A DNA stretch of 64,000 bases from positions 273,234-337,233 of the forward strand of contig JBBHKE010000722.1 of NCBI GenBank assembly GCA_037447655.1. The letters run 5' to 3'. The DNA comes from Zygnema cylindricum. Lineage: Eukaryota > Streptophyta > Zygnematophyceae > Zygnematales > Zygnemataceae. The position numbers were made by a program, and so were the translations under genes. This document shows positions 1 through 11,853 of the stretch, one piece after another (the first letter of the stretch is position 1; every line of letters starts with the position of its first letter). The notes beneath the pieces were generated by a model. The model ran no database searches. It saw only the letters and a program-made list of their open reading frames with translations, and was not told where the DNA came from.

Positions 1-1419
1 TTCCCTAGTGTTAGTGAAAAAACCCTTATCATCTAATACTAATGTAGAGATAAGATTTTTGTTCAGCTTCGGAATAAACAATACATCGGAGAATGTTAAT
101 ATGGATGTCTTTCCTTCTACTAACACTTTCAGATCTACCGATCCTACAAGAGTAGTGGTGACTATCCTCCCATCCCCGTACTCTATCTCTACGGTGGGAA
201 TCTTTCTTATCTTATTGAACAGGTGCCTATCCTTACACATGTGCATGGAGGCACCTGAATCTATGATCCTGCCTGCTTCACCTTTCAATCCACCGTAAGC
301 ACATTTCTGCCTTCGTGGAAATTTGACCTCATTTTTCGCCTCCAACTCCTCATCCAAAAGGAGCTCATCGTCCTCGTCCTCGGATTCCGCCTCAAGTACC
401 TGTGTGACAAGGGCCTTTTTCTTTCCTCTCGGGGTACCACCGGTCTGCCCCTCCTTTAACCGAAGCTCGGTTAGCTTAGTGCACTCTACCATATAGTGCC
501 TCGGTTTCTTACAAAAGTGACATAGTCCTTTGGGAGCCCTTGGTTCGAACTCGTCGGCCTGTTTTTTCTGCTCCCTACCCCCATAGTTTTTGACCGGTTT
601 TCGGGAATCCTTGTTCCTCCAATCAATCGCTGTTGCCAAGGCTTGGCCACTCTTTCCTCCCCTTCGGATCTCAATTGTATTCTCTTGAACGAGAATCATC
701 CCTACCACTGAGTTCCATATCCACCTTGAGTCAGGCAAGTCCTGCACTCGGTAAACTATTTTCACGAACTCATCAGGTAACTTCATCACTAAACAGTTAA
801 CCTTTTCTTTTTCACTAAAATCTTTTCTCGCACTCTCTAGCTCCATGAAGAGTGTAGCAAGCTCATTGCAAAAATCCAACATATTTCCCCCTTTGTATAC
901 ATACTCCTTAACTTTCTGATCAGCCAACTGTTGTTGCTGAATCGTACCACTTCGGTACATCTCTATGAGAGCCATCCAAAGATCGGATGTCCTTTCTACC
1001 TGCAAATGAGGACATGCAAGTCCTTGAGTGAGATGGCGGAGGATGAAGTGCTTTGCCGCCATGTTGTTGAAGTCCCGGGTTTCAGTATCATTCTCCTCAT
1101 TCCTCGGAATAGGTGACATGAATATCGAACCAGTTGCTATTGGTGTGGTAGTCTCCTTCTCCTTTCCTTTGTCCACCACCTCTCTTTCTTTTGTTTCCTC
1201 CGTTGAAGGTGGATCCTCTTTCCTGGTGAATCTGGTTCCTCCAAACCCTGGAGGAATTCCAAGACTTGATGGACGCCCCAACCGTCCACTCAGTATCCCC
1301 CAAAACATTTTTTCGCATAGAGCTCCTATCATCATACTTTCCCAGTATATGAAGCCAGTTCCATTAAAGATTGGTACCATAGAGGGTGGGCCCATAACCT
1401 GAAACTCTGAGACCTCCAT
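1..1419 (-). CDS. Copia Gag-protease (element A), open to the window edge
   Basis: Read from the ATG at 1419 toward position 1 this frame gives a Ty1/copia-type Gag followed by the aspartic protease. The N-terminal half carries the UBN2-like gag region. A CCHC knuckle (C-x2-C-x4-H-x4-C, starting CHFCKK) lies near residue 300, an acidic stretch follows, and the protease motif IIDSGASMHMC has its catalytic Asp near residue 387. I found no stop or frameshift by eye, unlike the related copy B, whose motif is interrupted. The gene runs off the left edge, so integrase, RT and RNase H are not visible. Gag packages element RNA into cytoplasmic particles and the protease matures the polyprotein. The first residues are encoded by the LTR end and the primer-binding site; a later ATG could be the true start. 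Confidence 0.8.
   Translation of the reverse strand, partial: MEVSEFQVMGPPSMVPIFNGTGFIYWESMMIGALCEKMFWGILSGRLGRPSSLGIPPGFGGTRFTRKEDPPSTEETKEREVVDKGKEKETTTPIATGSIFMSPIPRNEENDTETRDFNNMAAKHFILRHLTQGLACPHLQVERTSDLWMALIEMYRSGTIQQQQLADQKVKEYVYKGGNMLDFCNELATLFMELESARKDFSEKEKVNCLVMKLPDEFVKIVYRVQDLPDSRWIWNSVVGMILVQENTIEIRRGGKSGQALATAIDWRNKDSRKPVKNYGGREQKKQADEFEPRAPKGLCHFCKKPRHYMVECTKLTELRLKEGQTGGTPRGKKKALVTQVLEAESEDEDDELLLDEELEAKNEVKFPRRQKCAYGGLKGEAGRIIDSGASMHMCKDRHLFNKIRKIPTVEIEYGDGRIVTTTLVGSVDLKVLVEGKTSILTFSDVLFIPKLNKNLISTLVLDDKGFFTNTRE
1385..1399 (-). promoter_or_regulatory. Primer-binding site of element A (initiator tRNA-Met anticodon arm)
   Basis: The sequence directly after the LTR, GGTTATGGGCCCACC, is the exact complement of the anticodon arm of plant-type initiator tRNA-Met as I recall it, not of a tRNA 3' CCA end. 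Drosophila copia is known to prime from a half-tRNA of this kind, so the same mechanism is inferred here. Copies occur at 2493-2507, 53117-53131 (minus), 54564-54578 and 58724-58738 (minus). Confidence 0.75.
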
Positions 1420-2449
1420 AAGTCCTCAGAGTAGACAGCTTCCAAGAAGCCTCTAGGATAATCCTGACCCCTTTGTGTTTCAGCAAAAATAACTGCCACC
1501 CTGACAGACAAAAACCCTGACCACCAACACCCCTGTGAAGGCAAGACTCCCCTGAGTCGATAGCAAAAAGAATCTTTGAATTTGCTCCCCGAGCAGTGAG
1601 TTATGGAGGGTCAAAGTTGACTTTTTGTACAGAAGCTCTCTGGGAGAGAGGGTCCTATCTTCTAATTTTTCTAAGTCCTATCTCTCTCACGGACTCTATC
1701 TACTGATGTACGGAACCAATCAGAATTGAGTTTTGTACGCAAAAGTACAGCTGCCGGTGTACTTTATGTACGGACATTGTACGACATGGCCTAAATGTCG
1801 ACACATGTCATATCCGGATTCGGTGCTATAATCTCCGGAGATTCCACGATCCAACCTAATTTCGCCAAGCGTCATCCGATGTGGCGATGGCCACAAACCG
1901 CCGAAATCTTCCTCCGCGATCTCGGCGCTAATTGCGGCCGTCCGATTAAATTCAGATTTAATCGTAGCCGTAAGAAATACATGCGCGGTATTTGTTTCAC
2001 TTACGAAACAAATGCGCGGTATTGAATTTTAGTCCGTACCGTAATCCGTACTTTATATATTACTGGATCTATGTATCCCGTAATCTATTACAGTTAAATG
2101 ATTAATCGTACGTATACATATTTAAATAATTATCAAACTATATACTACGTAACATTAATCCTAGACTTAACGGCTAAGGCTACCGGCTATTTCCTGTCTG
2201 CCAGCCGGTAGGTACAGGGAACAAATCCTGTTGCCGGCACATACCTTTTAGATAAAATAAATCCCTAATTACTATAAATTTCCCGTAAACCTCAGGATAG
2301 CCTAGGTAGCCATGGCTCTAGCTTCCTCTCCAATTTCTCAGTGACTGCGACAAGTTTGAGAGTTGGAGAGAGAAGTTAGAGATAGACTGCCTCGGCTTCT
2401 TTATTTCTTTTCAGACCTAGAAAATACTTTAAAACCATTAATTTCTACA
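1400..2449 (-). repeat. 5' LTR of copia element A (family 1, 1050 bp)
   Basis: In element orientation it begins TGTAGAAATTAATGG at 2449 and ends GAGTTTCA at 1400, with the TG...CA termini of LTRs. It is the same length as the solo LTR at 59870-60919 and similar to the 1060-bp LTR at 58739-59798. Its inner edge abuts the primer-binding site GGTTATGGGCCCACC (1385-1399). It carries the same GCGCGGTATT pair and GGATTTG T-arm-like motif as the other LTRs. It is inserted in the 3' end of the LTR of element B; the other end of A lies outside the window. Confidence 0.85.
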
Positions 2450-2492
2450 TGAGCTGCCTACTCTGATGACCTATGGAGGTATCAGAGTTACA
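2450..2492 (+). repeat. 3' tip of the 5' LTR of copia element B
   Basis: Only the last 43 bases of B's LTR remain here, ending in GAGTTACA just before the primer-binding site AGTTATGGGCCCACC. The rest lies beyond element A, which inserted into it. Confidence 0.6.
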
Positions 2493-3977
2493 AGTTATGG
2501 GCCCACCCTCTAGGCTGCCCATATTTAATCGAGTTAGCTTCATACACAGGGAAAGTATGATGACTGGAGCTCTACGTGACAAACGGTTTTGGAGAATAGT
2601 GAGTGGACGGGTGAGGCGTCCATCAAGTCTTGGGATCTCTCCAAGGTTTGGAGGAAGCAGATTGACCAGAGATGCACATCCACTTTCAAAGATGAGACAA
2701 AGGAAAGAGAGGTGGTGGACAAAGGAAAGGAGAAGGAGACTACCACACCAATAGCAACTGGTTCGATATTCATGTCACCTATTCCGAGGAACGAGGAGAA
2801 TGATATCGATACGTGGGACTACAACAATATGGCGGCTAACCACTTCATCCTACGTCGTCTTACTCAAGGGCTTGCATCTCCTCATTTGCAGGTAGAGAGG
2901 GCATCCGATCTTTGGGTGGCTCTCATAGAGATGTACCGTAGTGGTACGATCTAGCAACAGCAGTTGGCTGATATGAAAATAGATGCATATGTATACAAGG
3001 GAGGGAAGATGTTAGATTTTTGCAATGAGCTTGCAACACTTTTCATGAGCTAGAGAGTGCAGGACAGGTTGAATCTGAAAAGATGAAGGTTAAATGTTTG
3101 CTCACGAAGTTACCAGATGAGTTCGAGAACATAGTCAACCGTGTGCAAGACTTGCCGGACTCAAGTTGGATTTGGAATTCAGTGGTAGGGATGATTCTCG
3201 TTCGGGAGAATACGATTGAGATCCAAAGGGGAGGAAAAAGTGGGCAAGCCTTGGCAACTGGGACGGATTGGAGGAACAATGATTAAAAGAAACCGGTCGG
3301 AAATTAACAATGTGAGGGGAAAAAAGTTTAGACCGAGGAGTTCGGACTAAGGACTCCCAAAGGTTCGTGCCATTTTTGTAAGAAACCATGGCACTATATG
3401 GTTGAGTGCACTAAGTTAACCGAGTTGGGGTTAAAGGAGGGGCAGACCGGTGGACCCTCGAGAGGAAAGAAAAAGGCCCTTGTGACAAACGTACATGAGG
3501 CGGAATCCGAGGACGAGGACAACGAACTCCTATTAGATGAGGAGTTAGAAGCGAAAAACGAGGTCGAAATTCCACGAAAGCAAAAATGTGCTTTCGGTGG
3601 ATTGAAAGGTGAAGCAGGCTGGATTGTAGATTCATGAGCATCCATGCACATGTGTAAAGATAAACACCTGTTCACTAAGATAAGAAAGATTCCCACCGTA
3701 GAGACAGAGTACGAGGATGGGAGGATAGTCACTACTACTCTTGTATGATCGGTAGATCTAAAAGTGTTAGTAGAAGGAAAGACATCCATAGTTACATTCT
3801 CCGATGTATTGTTTATTCCGAAGCTGAACAAAAAACTCTTCTCTACGTCTGTATTAGATGATAAGGGTTTTGATACTAGCACTAGGAAAAGAGTCTTTAC
3901 TGCCAGTTTTGAGGAGGAAGTTTATTTCACTGCTGAAAAGGTAGCCAAGGGATGTTTAGGCTGGGCTTGGAAGAATC

Positions 3978-4017
<40 letters not shown>

Positions 4018-4040
4018 ACTTTGTGAAATGACTTAAGAGG
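2473..4040 (+). pseudogene. Broken copia gag-protease (element B)
   Basis: Homologous along its length to the gag-protease of element A but split over several frames. It starts MEVSELQVMGPPS at 2473 and shifts frame near 2640. An in-frame TAG follows at 2953-2955 where A has Gln. A further frameshift lies near 3045, and stops fall around 3285-3345. The knuckle region reads CHFCKKPWHYMVEC near 3368-3409. The protease motif is WIVDS then TGA (3635-3637) where Gly is expected, so the active site is interrupted. A pre-integrase-like segment continues to about 4040, after which copia similarity is lost. No integrase or RT is present. Confidence 0.8.
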
Positions 4041-4279
4041 TGTAGCATAAGTGGGAGGCTTTGCCGCAAGTGAAATACCACTACTTTTAGCGTTTTTTTA
4101 CTTATTCCATAAGGTGGAGGCGGGGCTCTGCCCTTGCTTCTAGCATTAAGACGTCCGTCGATCCAGGTGGAAAACATTGTCAGGTAGGGAGTTTGGCTGG
4201 GGCGGCACATCTATTAAACTAATACTGGCAGATAAAGCTGATCACCAGATTTACAAGACTATAAACATAGAGACAGTTA

Positions 4280-4894
4280 GAATATTTGTATATGCAGACG
4301 GTCAGCTAATTTAAACGACGCACATTAAATGCCAGTTAACATCAGACGACTTTTATTCAAGCCGACATTTCGGAATAGCCGTTTTGACTATTTTTGGATG
4401 TTGAGTCACCAAGTGCTACGTGGCGCCTCGTCATTCAATTACACGAATTGCAGGAAACCTGGAGAGAACTCCAAAAGTGGCAGACGTCCACTCTATGGCC
4501 ATCTCGTACAATGGTCGTACAAGAAGTACATCGGTAGTTATACTTTCTTATACTGTACAGTCATGTGATTGGATCCGTACATCAGTAAAAGGGGGTTTAG
4601 AGAGGTGTTCTAGGACTTGAGAGTTTTTGTAGTAGATAGCCGCCTTCCTCTTTGAGAGCTTGTATAAAAACAGGCATCTTTGCCATTTGATAATTAATCG
4701 TTTGGTAGGGCGTTTCCAGTGATTTCTTTTGTATAGGGCTCACGAGAGTCCAACCTTCACAAAGGTGAAGGTAACCAGAATCTTTACCTACGTGGGAGGC
4801 AGTTGATTAAAAGGGAAGAAGGGCATTTCAAATTATCCTAAAGGCTTCAAGTAAGCTGCAGTTTCTAAGCACCTATGGAGGACACAGAATTGCA
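4280..4894 (+). repeat. Truncated, divergent LTR of copia element C
   Basis: This stretch aligns by eye with the 3' half of the other LTRs: a GTCGTACAATGG...GTACAA block, a CCGTACATCAG block near 4575, an AGAGAGC-like block near 4655 and the terminal CTATGGAGGACACAGAATTGCA. It is followed by a degenerate primer-binding site, GGTTTTGGGCCGACC. The upstream half is missing or too diverged to see, so the start is approximate. Bases 4040-4280 between B and this LTR show nothing I can assign. Confidence 0.55.
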
Positions 4895-5197
4895 GGTTTT
4901 GGGCCGACCCTCTAGGGTGCCCATTTTTAACGGAACAGAATTGGTCTATTGTGAAACGATGATGACAAGTGCATTGTGTGAGAAACGGTATTGGGGAATA
5001 GTGAGTGGACAAGTGAGGCGTCCACCTCTCGGGCTCCACCAAGGTTTGGCGGAGTCACGTTTTCAATGATATCATGTGCTCCCACAAAGGAGGCAGACGA
5101 AGGGGAAAGCAATGTTTCGGAGAAAGGGAAGGAGCCAACCACTCCTATTGCTCCATCTATAGAGACATCGGTATTAAAAACTGAGGAGAATGATTAA
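4875..5197 (+). pseudogene. 5' fragment of copia gag (element C)
   Basis: It starts MEDTELQVLGRPSRVPIF, matching the N-terminus of Gag in the other copies (MEVSEFQVMGPPSRVPIF), with the W-G-I-V-S-G segment following. A frameshift near 5030 moves the homology to a second frame with the Lys/Glu-rich spacer ending TEEND. It stops abruptly at about 5197, where the hAT-type MITE begins. This is a third, more diverged copia subfamily. Confidence 0.65.
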
Positions 5198-5202
5198 AAA
5201 TT

Positions 5203-6032
5203 AAAAATTCATATAGCGATAATTTCGATATTCGATATATTGAATATCGATCGAGGAGAATCTTCGACATATCGTACCGAGACCAACATAAATTATCGCG
5301 ATATATATCGCGATATATAGTGTTTTTTAAATTTTAAGTTTTAAATTTGAACATAATATGTTATTGTAGCGAGTAAAACAAATTGTCTGAAACGCCACGT
5401 ACGCCGTGATTTTTATTCTGTGACTTAAAGGTAGACGCCGCAAAATGTAACCGACAAAAAAGTACAAATTCTGTTATTCATATAATTACTTATTTGGCTA
5501 TGGTTACATGAGGAGATCTGTGTAATAGTACGGACAGCATAATTTTTGTATTACAGAGGCCTAGGTTAACATGGCGTATCTCTTGTAAACAAGTTTTTAC
5601 ATAACTGTTTTGATTTGAGTGGTTCCTTGTAAGTTGATGATCAAATCTATAAAATCGTCAAAGATTTGAGAACCGATCATTTTCGTATCAAATCCGTGCT
5701 TGCGTACTATGGATTTGTACTTCACAAGTGTACTGCGTCAATGTATCTCAGAGATCTCCTTCACTTTGTTGACTTTCAGGAAAAAACCGTATTTCTTTTC
5801 GGCAAAACTTTTACGGTCACCTTGTCCGAAGACACGTGATTTTGGAGACCTGTGAAAAATTTCTTTTTTTTTGAATGTCGCGATATATCGACGATACGGT
5901 ATATCGGCGATATATTGGCGATATATCGCGACATTCTGATTTTCGATATATCGAAGCGATATATCGATTATCGGGTACCTCAAATTCAATACATATCGAA
6001 TATCGGCAAAAGGTCCTCGATACCCAACACTA
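5203..6032. mobile_element. Left-truncated non-autonomous hAT element
   Basis: The right end finishes CGATACCCAACACTA at 6032, the same terminal inverted repeat that bounds the 39334-40181 and 38078-42561 elements. Both subterminal regions are packed with CGATATATCG-type palindromes. The left terminus (expected TAGTGTTGGGTATCG) is missing: similarity starts within AAATTCATATAGCGATAAT at about 5203, directly after the copia gag fragment, so no target duplication can be checked. No transposase is encoded. Confidence 0.7.
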
Positions 6033-6059
6033 CTGATAATACTATTTTCGATCCACACT

Positions 6060-6930
6060 AAAAAATTTTAAAGGGTGGTAACAAAATATAAAAACTATTG
6101 CTGATTTCCAAATAAAGTATTTCCAAATCGCGAGAGAGCTTGGTAGGAATACTGTATTGTGGTCGCACGCTCGTCCGTCGCCCGAAATCTAGCTCGGGGC
6201 AGCTTAGGACAAGGGAGCCTCGCCAAATGGAATGACCTCTGTACGGAAGTACAACAACCTCGTTCGCAACATTTCAGTAAACCTATCCCTATTAGGGTTC
6301 ACGTTGTCTACACCATTTAAAACATTTCGTGCACACCCATCGGATTGTTAATCTGATGGTTAACATTGAAAGGTAAGATTCTGACTTTCGTATTGAAGAT
6401 CTCCAGCCGAAAATCTGCCATATGCATGCCCGGGAGGAAAGATGGTGCAAGTGGTGAAAAACATCGACACTAATAGCAGCGCACGCTACAATGTACTTCA
6501 CTTTCTCGCGCATCTACTTAATACATTTACAATCTTTATTGCAAAAATTGCGATGGCAAAACCATCTGAGTACAAAAAAGGTAAAACTGAAAAAAAAAGA
6601 AACATTTGGAGACTAGAAGAGTCACAAAAAAGTAGTCAACGCTTAAAGACGGAAACGATCCACAACAATACTAACAAGAGCAAAGAACTAAAACAAAACA
6701 AAAACAAACTGAGAACGCCTACAAAAATGAAAAAAACCGTGATTAGACTACTTGTAGACAAACTAAGGTCCACAACCACGGAGATCATGGATGTGAACCG
6801 GGTCCCTTGGCAGAAGGTCTGGAAACCGCTCCGGTCTTATGCAAGTGTGCTACGTCGAAGGAGAGTCGCCGCTTCCGCTCGCTGAAGTGCAATTGAGACA
6901 CGCTGACGATAAAACGCAACCAATAGACTT
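6060..6930. other. 3' flank of the non-LTR element, no gene recognised
   Basis: This stretch lies downstream (minus-strand sense) of the non-LTR retrotransposon ORF and is likely to include its 3' UTR; a minus-strand AATAAA occurs near 6535-6540. I see no poly(A) tail, target duplication or conserved gene. An open frame at 6442-6885 on the plus strand is Lys/Asn/Thr-rich low-complexity and overlaps the element's 3' end. Confidence 0.4.
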
Positions 6931-6941
6931 GATGGAGAACT

Positions 6942-9900
6942 CTATGGACCCCGCGATTCAAAAGTTCGTCGCGCACACTGTCGAAGGAAATCATTGAAAG
7001 ACTTGTCCAAAGAACCAAAAATCTCCACTACAAATGGGACAAATTGGTCTGACGGGTCTCGGTGAGCGTAGTCTTGTTCTTTCGTAGCCGCTGCGTCCCA
7101 ATCCGCCACACCTGAATGCAAAGCCGCGCGAGATGAAATGTGTGTCCCATTCGGATCGGTGAGGACCACATAGCCAAGCATCCTCCCAGCACCATGAAGA
7201 AAAACCAAATCAACCCGAGGGCTGCGAGAACCCTTAGATTGGGGCCTAGGTGGAAGTATATTAGGAACCTCAAGTTTGACAGTGTAGCCCGCCACGGCAC
7301 TAATGGCAGCAATGGCATCTCGCACCAAATCATGCGCAACAGTTCATTCCCCCCTATGCGAGCAACGAAGCAAATGGATTCCCTCAGCATCAATAAGTTT
7401 ATTACAAACGCATCGAGCCCCCCCCAAAAGCGGAGGGTGAGGTTAACCCAACCGCAATCGTAAAGCAGAAGGAAATTGGTCAGACGATAGACGGAGTGTC
7501 GAAAAAGTTGGTGTTGCTTGTAGCCATGCACCAGCCCCAAGCCCAAAACACGAACGTAGTCGAGCACGTGCTTGAGCAGAAGGTAGCGCCTCCAAGAGGC
7601 TTGCAAAATCAGCGGCAGCTACTTGCTCAGATATGCATTGTTAAAGTTGGAAGTTAGTGACGGCCATGAGAGAATGAAAGGGTGGAACTTGGTTTCGAGC
7701 GTTCGGGGGTAGTAGCGGACGAGCGGAAAGGAGAAATTGGTGAAATGGAAATAGCCCGTCCTCCACCTTAGAGACAACTTGCGCCAGAATAGGGACATCA
7801 TCCACAATGAAGCGAGAAGTGATGGTAGGAACCACCAAAGCCCAACTACCCAAATATGCCGTTGGCGCAACTTTGGCCACGAAAATCAAACCTAAACCGT
7901 CGTTGGAAATAGGGAGGCTTGCTTGCTGACGAGCGAGTGGCCCCTCCGGACGATCAAAAATTCTATGACCAACGAGGTGATGAAGCACACCCAAACGTTT
8001 GTCGTCAAAATCCTTAAGGGAAGACAGAAAATAAGTCGTGGGTGGTAAAGTCCGCGCAAGATAGAGAGGGCGCTGAGCAAAATAACGGATTAAGATCGAG
8101 AATGCCACTTGTGCATCCGACAACTTGGGGAGTTCGTGGCTATGAGAAAGATTCTCCAACAACGCATCCTCAACCACTTGGTTGACAAATGAAGTACCAC
8201 CAATAGGGCAACCTAAAGCCTTGATACCCTCACCGTGAGATGCAAGAAGAAAACCGTTGGGGAGCGGGCAATCCGGCGGCAAACCTCGTGGGCACGAAGC
8301 CATGCACTTAGATGGTTTAATAGTGAGCCCGATCCGATGAAGTTGGTCCGCAAAATGAGAGAAAGCAAAAAAAACCTGATCGCGCGGACCCACGATATGC
8401 GTGTCATCCGCGACCGAAGGAAATAAACAATTCAGGAAGGCTGTAGCTGACGCTCGCAATGCTTGAAGATGGGCAAGAGAAAAAAGAGGTGCCCCTAAAG
8501 GATCACCTTGGCGAGTGCCGGTTGCAGACTCTAAAGTGGCAACATCACCCAACGGACCCTGAAGAGGAAAGAGTAGCGAGCTAGGCCGAGCATAAAAATA
8601 TGGAACAAAAGGGATTAATTGGTTGATTGGTGAAGGTCCGTGTCGTAGTTCTCGAAAAATAGCATTACCGACCACCCTATCTGGATGAAGATCCAAAACA
8701 GTACGCAAGCCATGGATAACTGCCTCGCAACCCCCTTTTGTAGCAACACCAAATTGATGCGGCGAAAAATGGTCCTGAAACGCTGCTTGGAGTTGGATAC
8801 AAATAGCACGAGCCACCAAACGGTAAAAAACTTCACCAATAGCGATTGGACGAATCCCCCCAACAGGCTTCGAAACAGCCGCAAGTCGTGCGGCAGAAAG
8901 AAGCGGAACTATACTATGGGGAATGTGACCACGAGCCATCCCAGAGGCTACCTTAAATAGGAGGTCGAATCCCTGGGATGGGGTCTTAGGAGGAAAGATA
9001 TCACGGAGTAGTTCATAAACAATCCTAGAGGGACCACCCGCCGAAAGGTGAGGAGACTTGATGAGGGCCTTGCTAAAGGCTGCACGATCCAAATGAAACG
9101 ATTCAAGAGGGTCATGCCCTTCAACAAGTGAGAGGATATCGTTAGGTGCAAGAGGATGCAAAAAACGCAATACGTCAACAGTTGCCTCAGAAGAGGGAGA
9201 GGGGGTGAAAGGTCGAAGAGCTCGCGCAGCCCGAGAAAATTCACCCGAACGACCAAGGAGGACAGTTCGGTGCAGTCTAGCGGTAGAACTTGGTAATGGG
9301 TCGCGACGACGAGGAGGTGAGACAGAAAGGCCGATAACTCGATCCGTGTGCTCTTGTTGTAAAGACTCCCAATCGCCACGCAGAAAGCGTTGACATCGAG
9401 CCCTAGTCTCACGAGCTCCACTAGCTCCCCCTCGAGGTGGCAAAATTAGAACCCAAAGCGGAAACATGAAAAGCAAATGCCAAGCTGCTTCATTTGAAAT
9501 ATCATTAGCCAATAACTCCAAAGGAAGACGCAAAGCTGTTTGGATAGGTTCTCGCAGATGACAAGGAATACGGGTGTAGAGACGCGGACGCGGGTAGCCT
9601 AAGTGATAGCAACTAAGAACATCAAGGCGTCGAACAAACTGCCAATCAGTCGGAGATGGTTGACGACGAACAGGAGGGTGCGTAGGATGTTCACGGGAAT
9701 AAGGGGGAATATCAGCCTTGGTCTTTGGGCAAGCTTTCGAATGTCTTGAGATACCCGCCCCTGCGGCGTACAACTTGCCACACCCAGGACATAGAACTCG
9801 AGAAGGGCCCGAATTTGGTACGGACGTCTCCCAAACCAAAGGGGTCGCGGATAAAGGGGTCGAAGATGCAGGAAGTGATGGTTGGCTTAATGGACCCACA

Positions 9901-10296
9901 TCCGATACCAATGAAGCACCAAGTGAAGTTGGGGGTCGTGATGGAGGTTGTGATGAAAGAGATGTAGAAAGTTGAAGGTGTGATTGCTCCCAACGATGAG
10001 GAGGACGATAAAGGCTAGTATGGGGAAGTGGATGTGGAAGTTGGACGAAAAGGGATGGAATAGGGTGAAGAGTGGGTGCAGGTTGTGGGTTGACGGGTAT
10101 GGTTGAGTCCATGGAGGTGGACACGGTGATAGGAGGGTGGTGTTGCAAGTTTGGAAGGAGAGGGGTAGGGGGGCTCAACTGAGGGGTTTGTAAGGAGAGG
10201 GGTAGGGGGCTCAACTGAGGCGTCCAAACGTGGTCGCGCGTGATCGGAAGAAGAGGGAGACGGGGATCGAGACGCCCGCCGTTTTTGAGGAGCCAT
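6942..10296 (-). pseudogene. Non-LTR retrotransposon ORF: zinc finger, RT, CCHC, endonuclease-like domain
   Basis: One reading frame covers 10015 to 6942 on the minus strand. The likely start is the ATG at 10296 (MAPQKRRASRSPSP), joined to the main frame by a one-base slip in a C-run (10168-10173 on the plus strand). Visible in order: a Pro/Ser-rich N-terminus; a C2HC finger (CPGCGKLY...H-x3-C); RT motifs including GGIRPIAIGEVFYRL, GTRQGDPLG and SVADDTHIVG; a knuckle C-x-C-x9-H-x3-C with HLLRC; and a C-terminal region with RVDLVFL, VVLTDP and FVPFVVEIFG resembling restriction-like endonucleases of R2/NeSL/HERO-type elements. Lesions: TAA 7641-7643, TAA 7443-7445, TGA 7344-7346, and an apparent in-frame loss of RT motif A near 8668. 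It is inactive. Confidence 0.8.
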
Positions 10297-10559
10297 GGAG
10301 AACGTGATATTGAGGTGTAGAAGATAAAAATTGAAAACTCCAACAGTCGTAGAAGATAAAAAACCGAAAACCCCAACAGGAGACCACTCCACAGAAGGAG
10401 ACTAGTAACCAAGGGACGAGGCAAAAACATTTTGGGATCGGGCGCGAAGGATGGAAGGTTAAAAGTCACCCGGAAAGCGCTTTTCGGTGGGCCCAAGTAG
10501 GTAAAATGAAAAACGAAAGAATATTTGTTCCATCGGTGATAGAAGAAAGGTAGTTGAAA

Positions 10560-11265
10560 AAAGTTGCACCGCACGCCAGATTTGGCGCCGGATACAAAAG
10601 GAAGGCCGAAAAACGCTAGTAGGAAACCATGGCCGAAGCGTTCGAGCCGTCGGCAACAAAGAAAGTCTCCGAAATACTCGCAAATATCACCGCAATTTGA
10701 GTGGTAAAGATGGTAGGAGACGTCCACGAAGGGATAAAAGGAAATTGGCCGAAATTGGCAGAGCCGGTGATGAATAAACGGGAAAACGGATGGAGCCGAG
10801 TTGCCCAGGAATAGAAAGGTCCTTGAAAATAATTTTTGTAGAACGCATGTACGCCAATTTTAGCGCCGGATACTCGAAGATGATGGCAAAAAAAAACCCT
10901 AAGAGGAAACCTTGGCCGAATCTTCTAGAAAGGTGTCGATGAAACACAATTCCCTCCAAAACGAGCTGAGCTTACGTAATATTGACCCCTGACTAAAGGC
11001 ACGCCAAATCGGGCAGCCAAGATGGCAGAGGATGGCCACAAAAGGTACGAAAGATGTCGGCCGAAACTTGCAGATTCGATTAATAGAAAACGAGATAGCG
11101 GATAAAGGTGATTCGCTCACCAATAGAAAGAGTGTTGAAAATACGTTCTTTTAAGTACCCCCACGCCAAATTTGACCGCGGATACACGATGAAATTGTCA
11201 GAAAACCCTATCTGGAAGCCATGGCCGAAGTTTCTGGAAGGCCGCCGCGACAAAACCGTAACTCA
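10560..11265 (-). repeat. Tandem ~300-bp monomers on the 5' side of the non-LTR element
   Basis: A block with ACGCCAaatTT, CGCCGGATAC, an AAACCCT-like stretch, AACCATGGCCGAAG and a following GAAGG/CGACAA segment occurs near 10570, 10850 and 11160, spacing about 280 and 310 bp. These lie upstream of the element's probable start codon at 10296 in its own orientation. Diverged 5' monomers are known as promoter units in rodent L1; a similar role here is inference. The main frame stays open through the first monomer (to 10727), but that part reads like untranslated sequence. Confidence 0.6.
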
Positions 11266-11299
11266 ACGACAAATATCGTAATGATTGTAAGGGAGAAGA

Positions 11300-11846
11300 T
11301 GTTGTGGAAATGGTTTATGTTAAGCTCGTAAAACCTTTGCAAAGTTTTGAGCCCTTCAATCACTCAAACTTTGAAATTAACTACATGCACAAAACGACAG
11401 AAAACATAAGATTTTTAACATACGGGACACGCCATTTAATAAAGAAGCTACTAGGCAAAGATCTGACAACATGACTGACACTATCTGACAGTGTATTCAG
11501 TACAGAAAGTACAAAGGGGTATGTTAATATAATCAAAATATGCTTGTACCTGTCTCCCAACTGTTCGACAGTACGTGTTTTTGTCATTTTATGCGGCCAT
11601 AACTCGTGACGAGATTGCGTGGCAGCTGCGGACGGCTGAAAAAGAGAGATGTGGATGTGGCGATATTTCTACAAAATCTGCATAGGAACCACTGTCATTA
11701 ATGCACGCGGGATAAAGTCTACATGTAAACAGTCTGACTAGAAACTAAACCTGAGGTATATTTGTCGTTTCTGTAAAGTTTTTTTGTAATAATTATAAAT
11801 TGCTGACAAAAGTTATAAATGTCGAGGAAAAGATATTTGGTCAAAT
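11300..11846. other. No gene recognised
   Basis: AT-rich sequence between the monomers and a MITE. Short open frames only, without recognisable motifs. Confidence 0.4.
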
Positions 11847-11853
11847 GTCCATA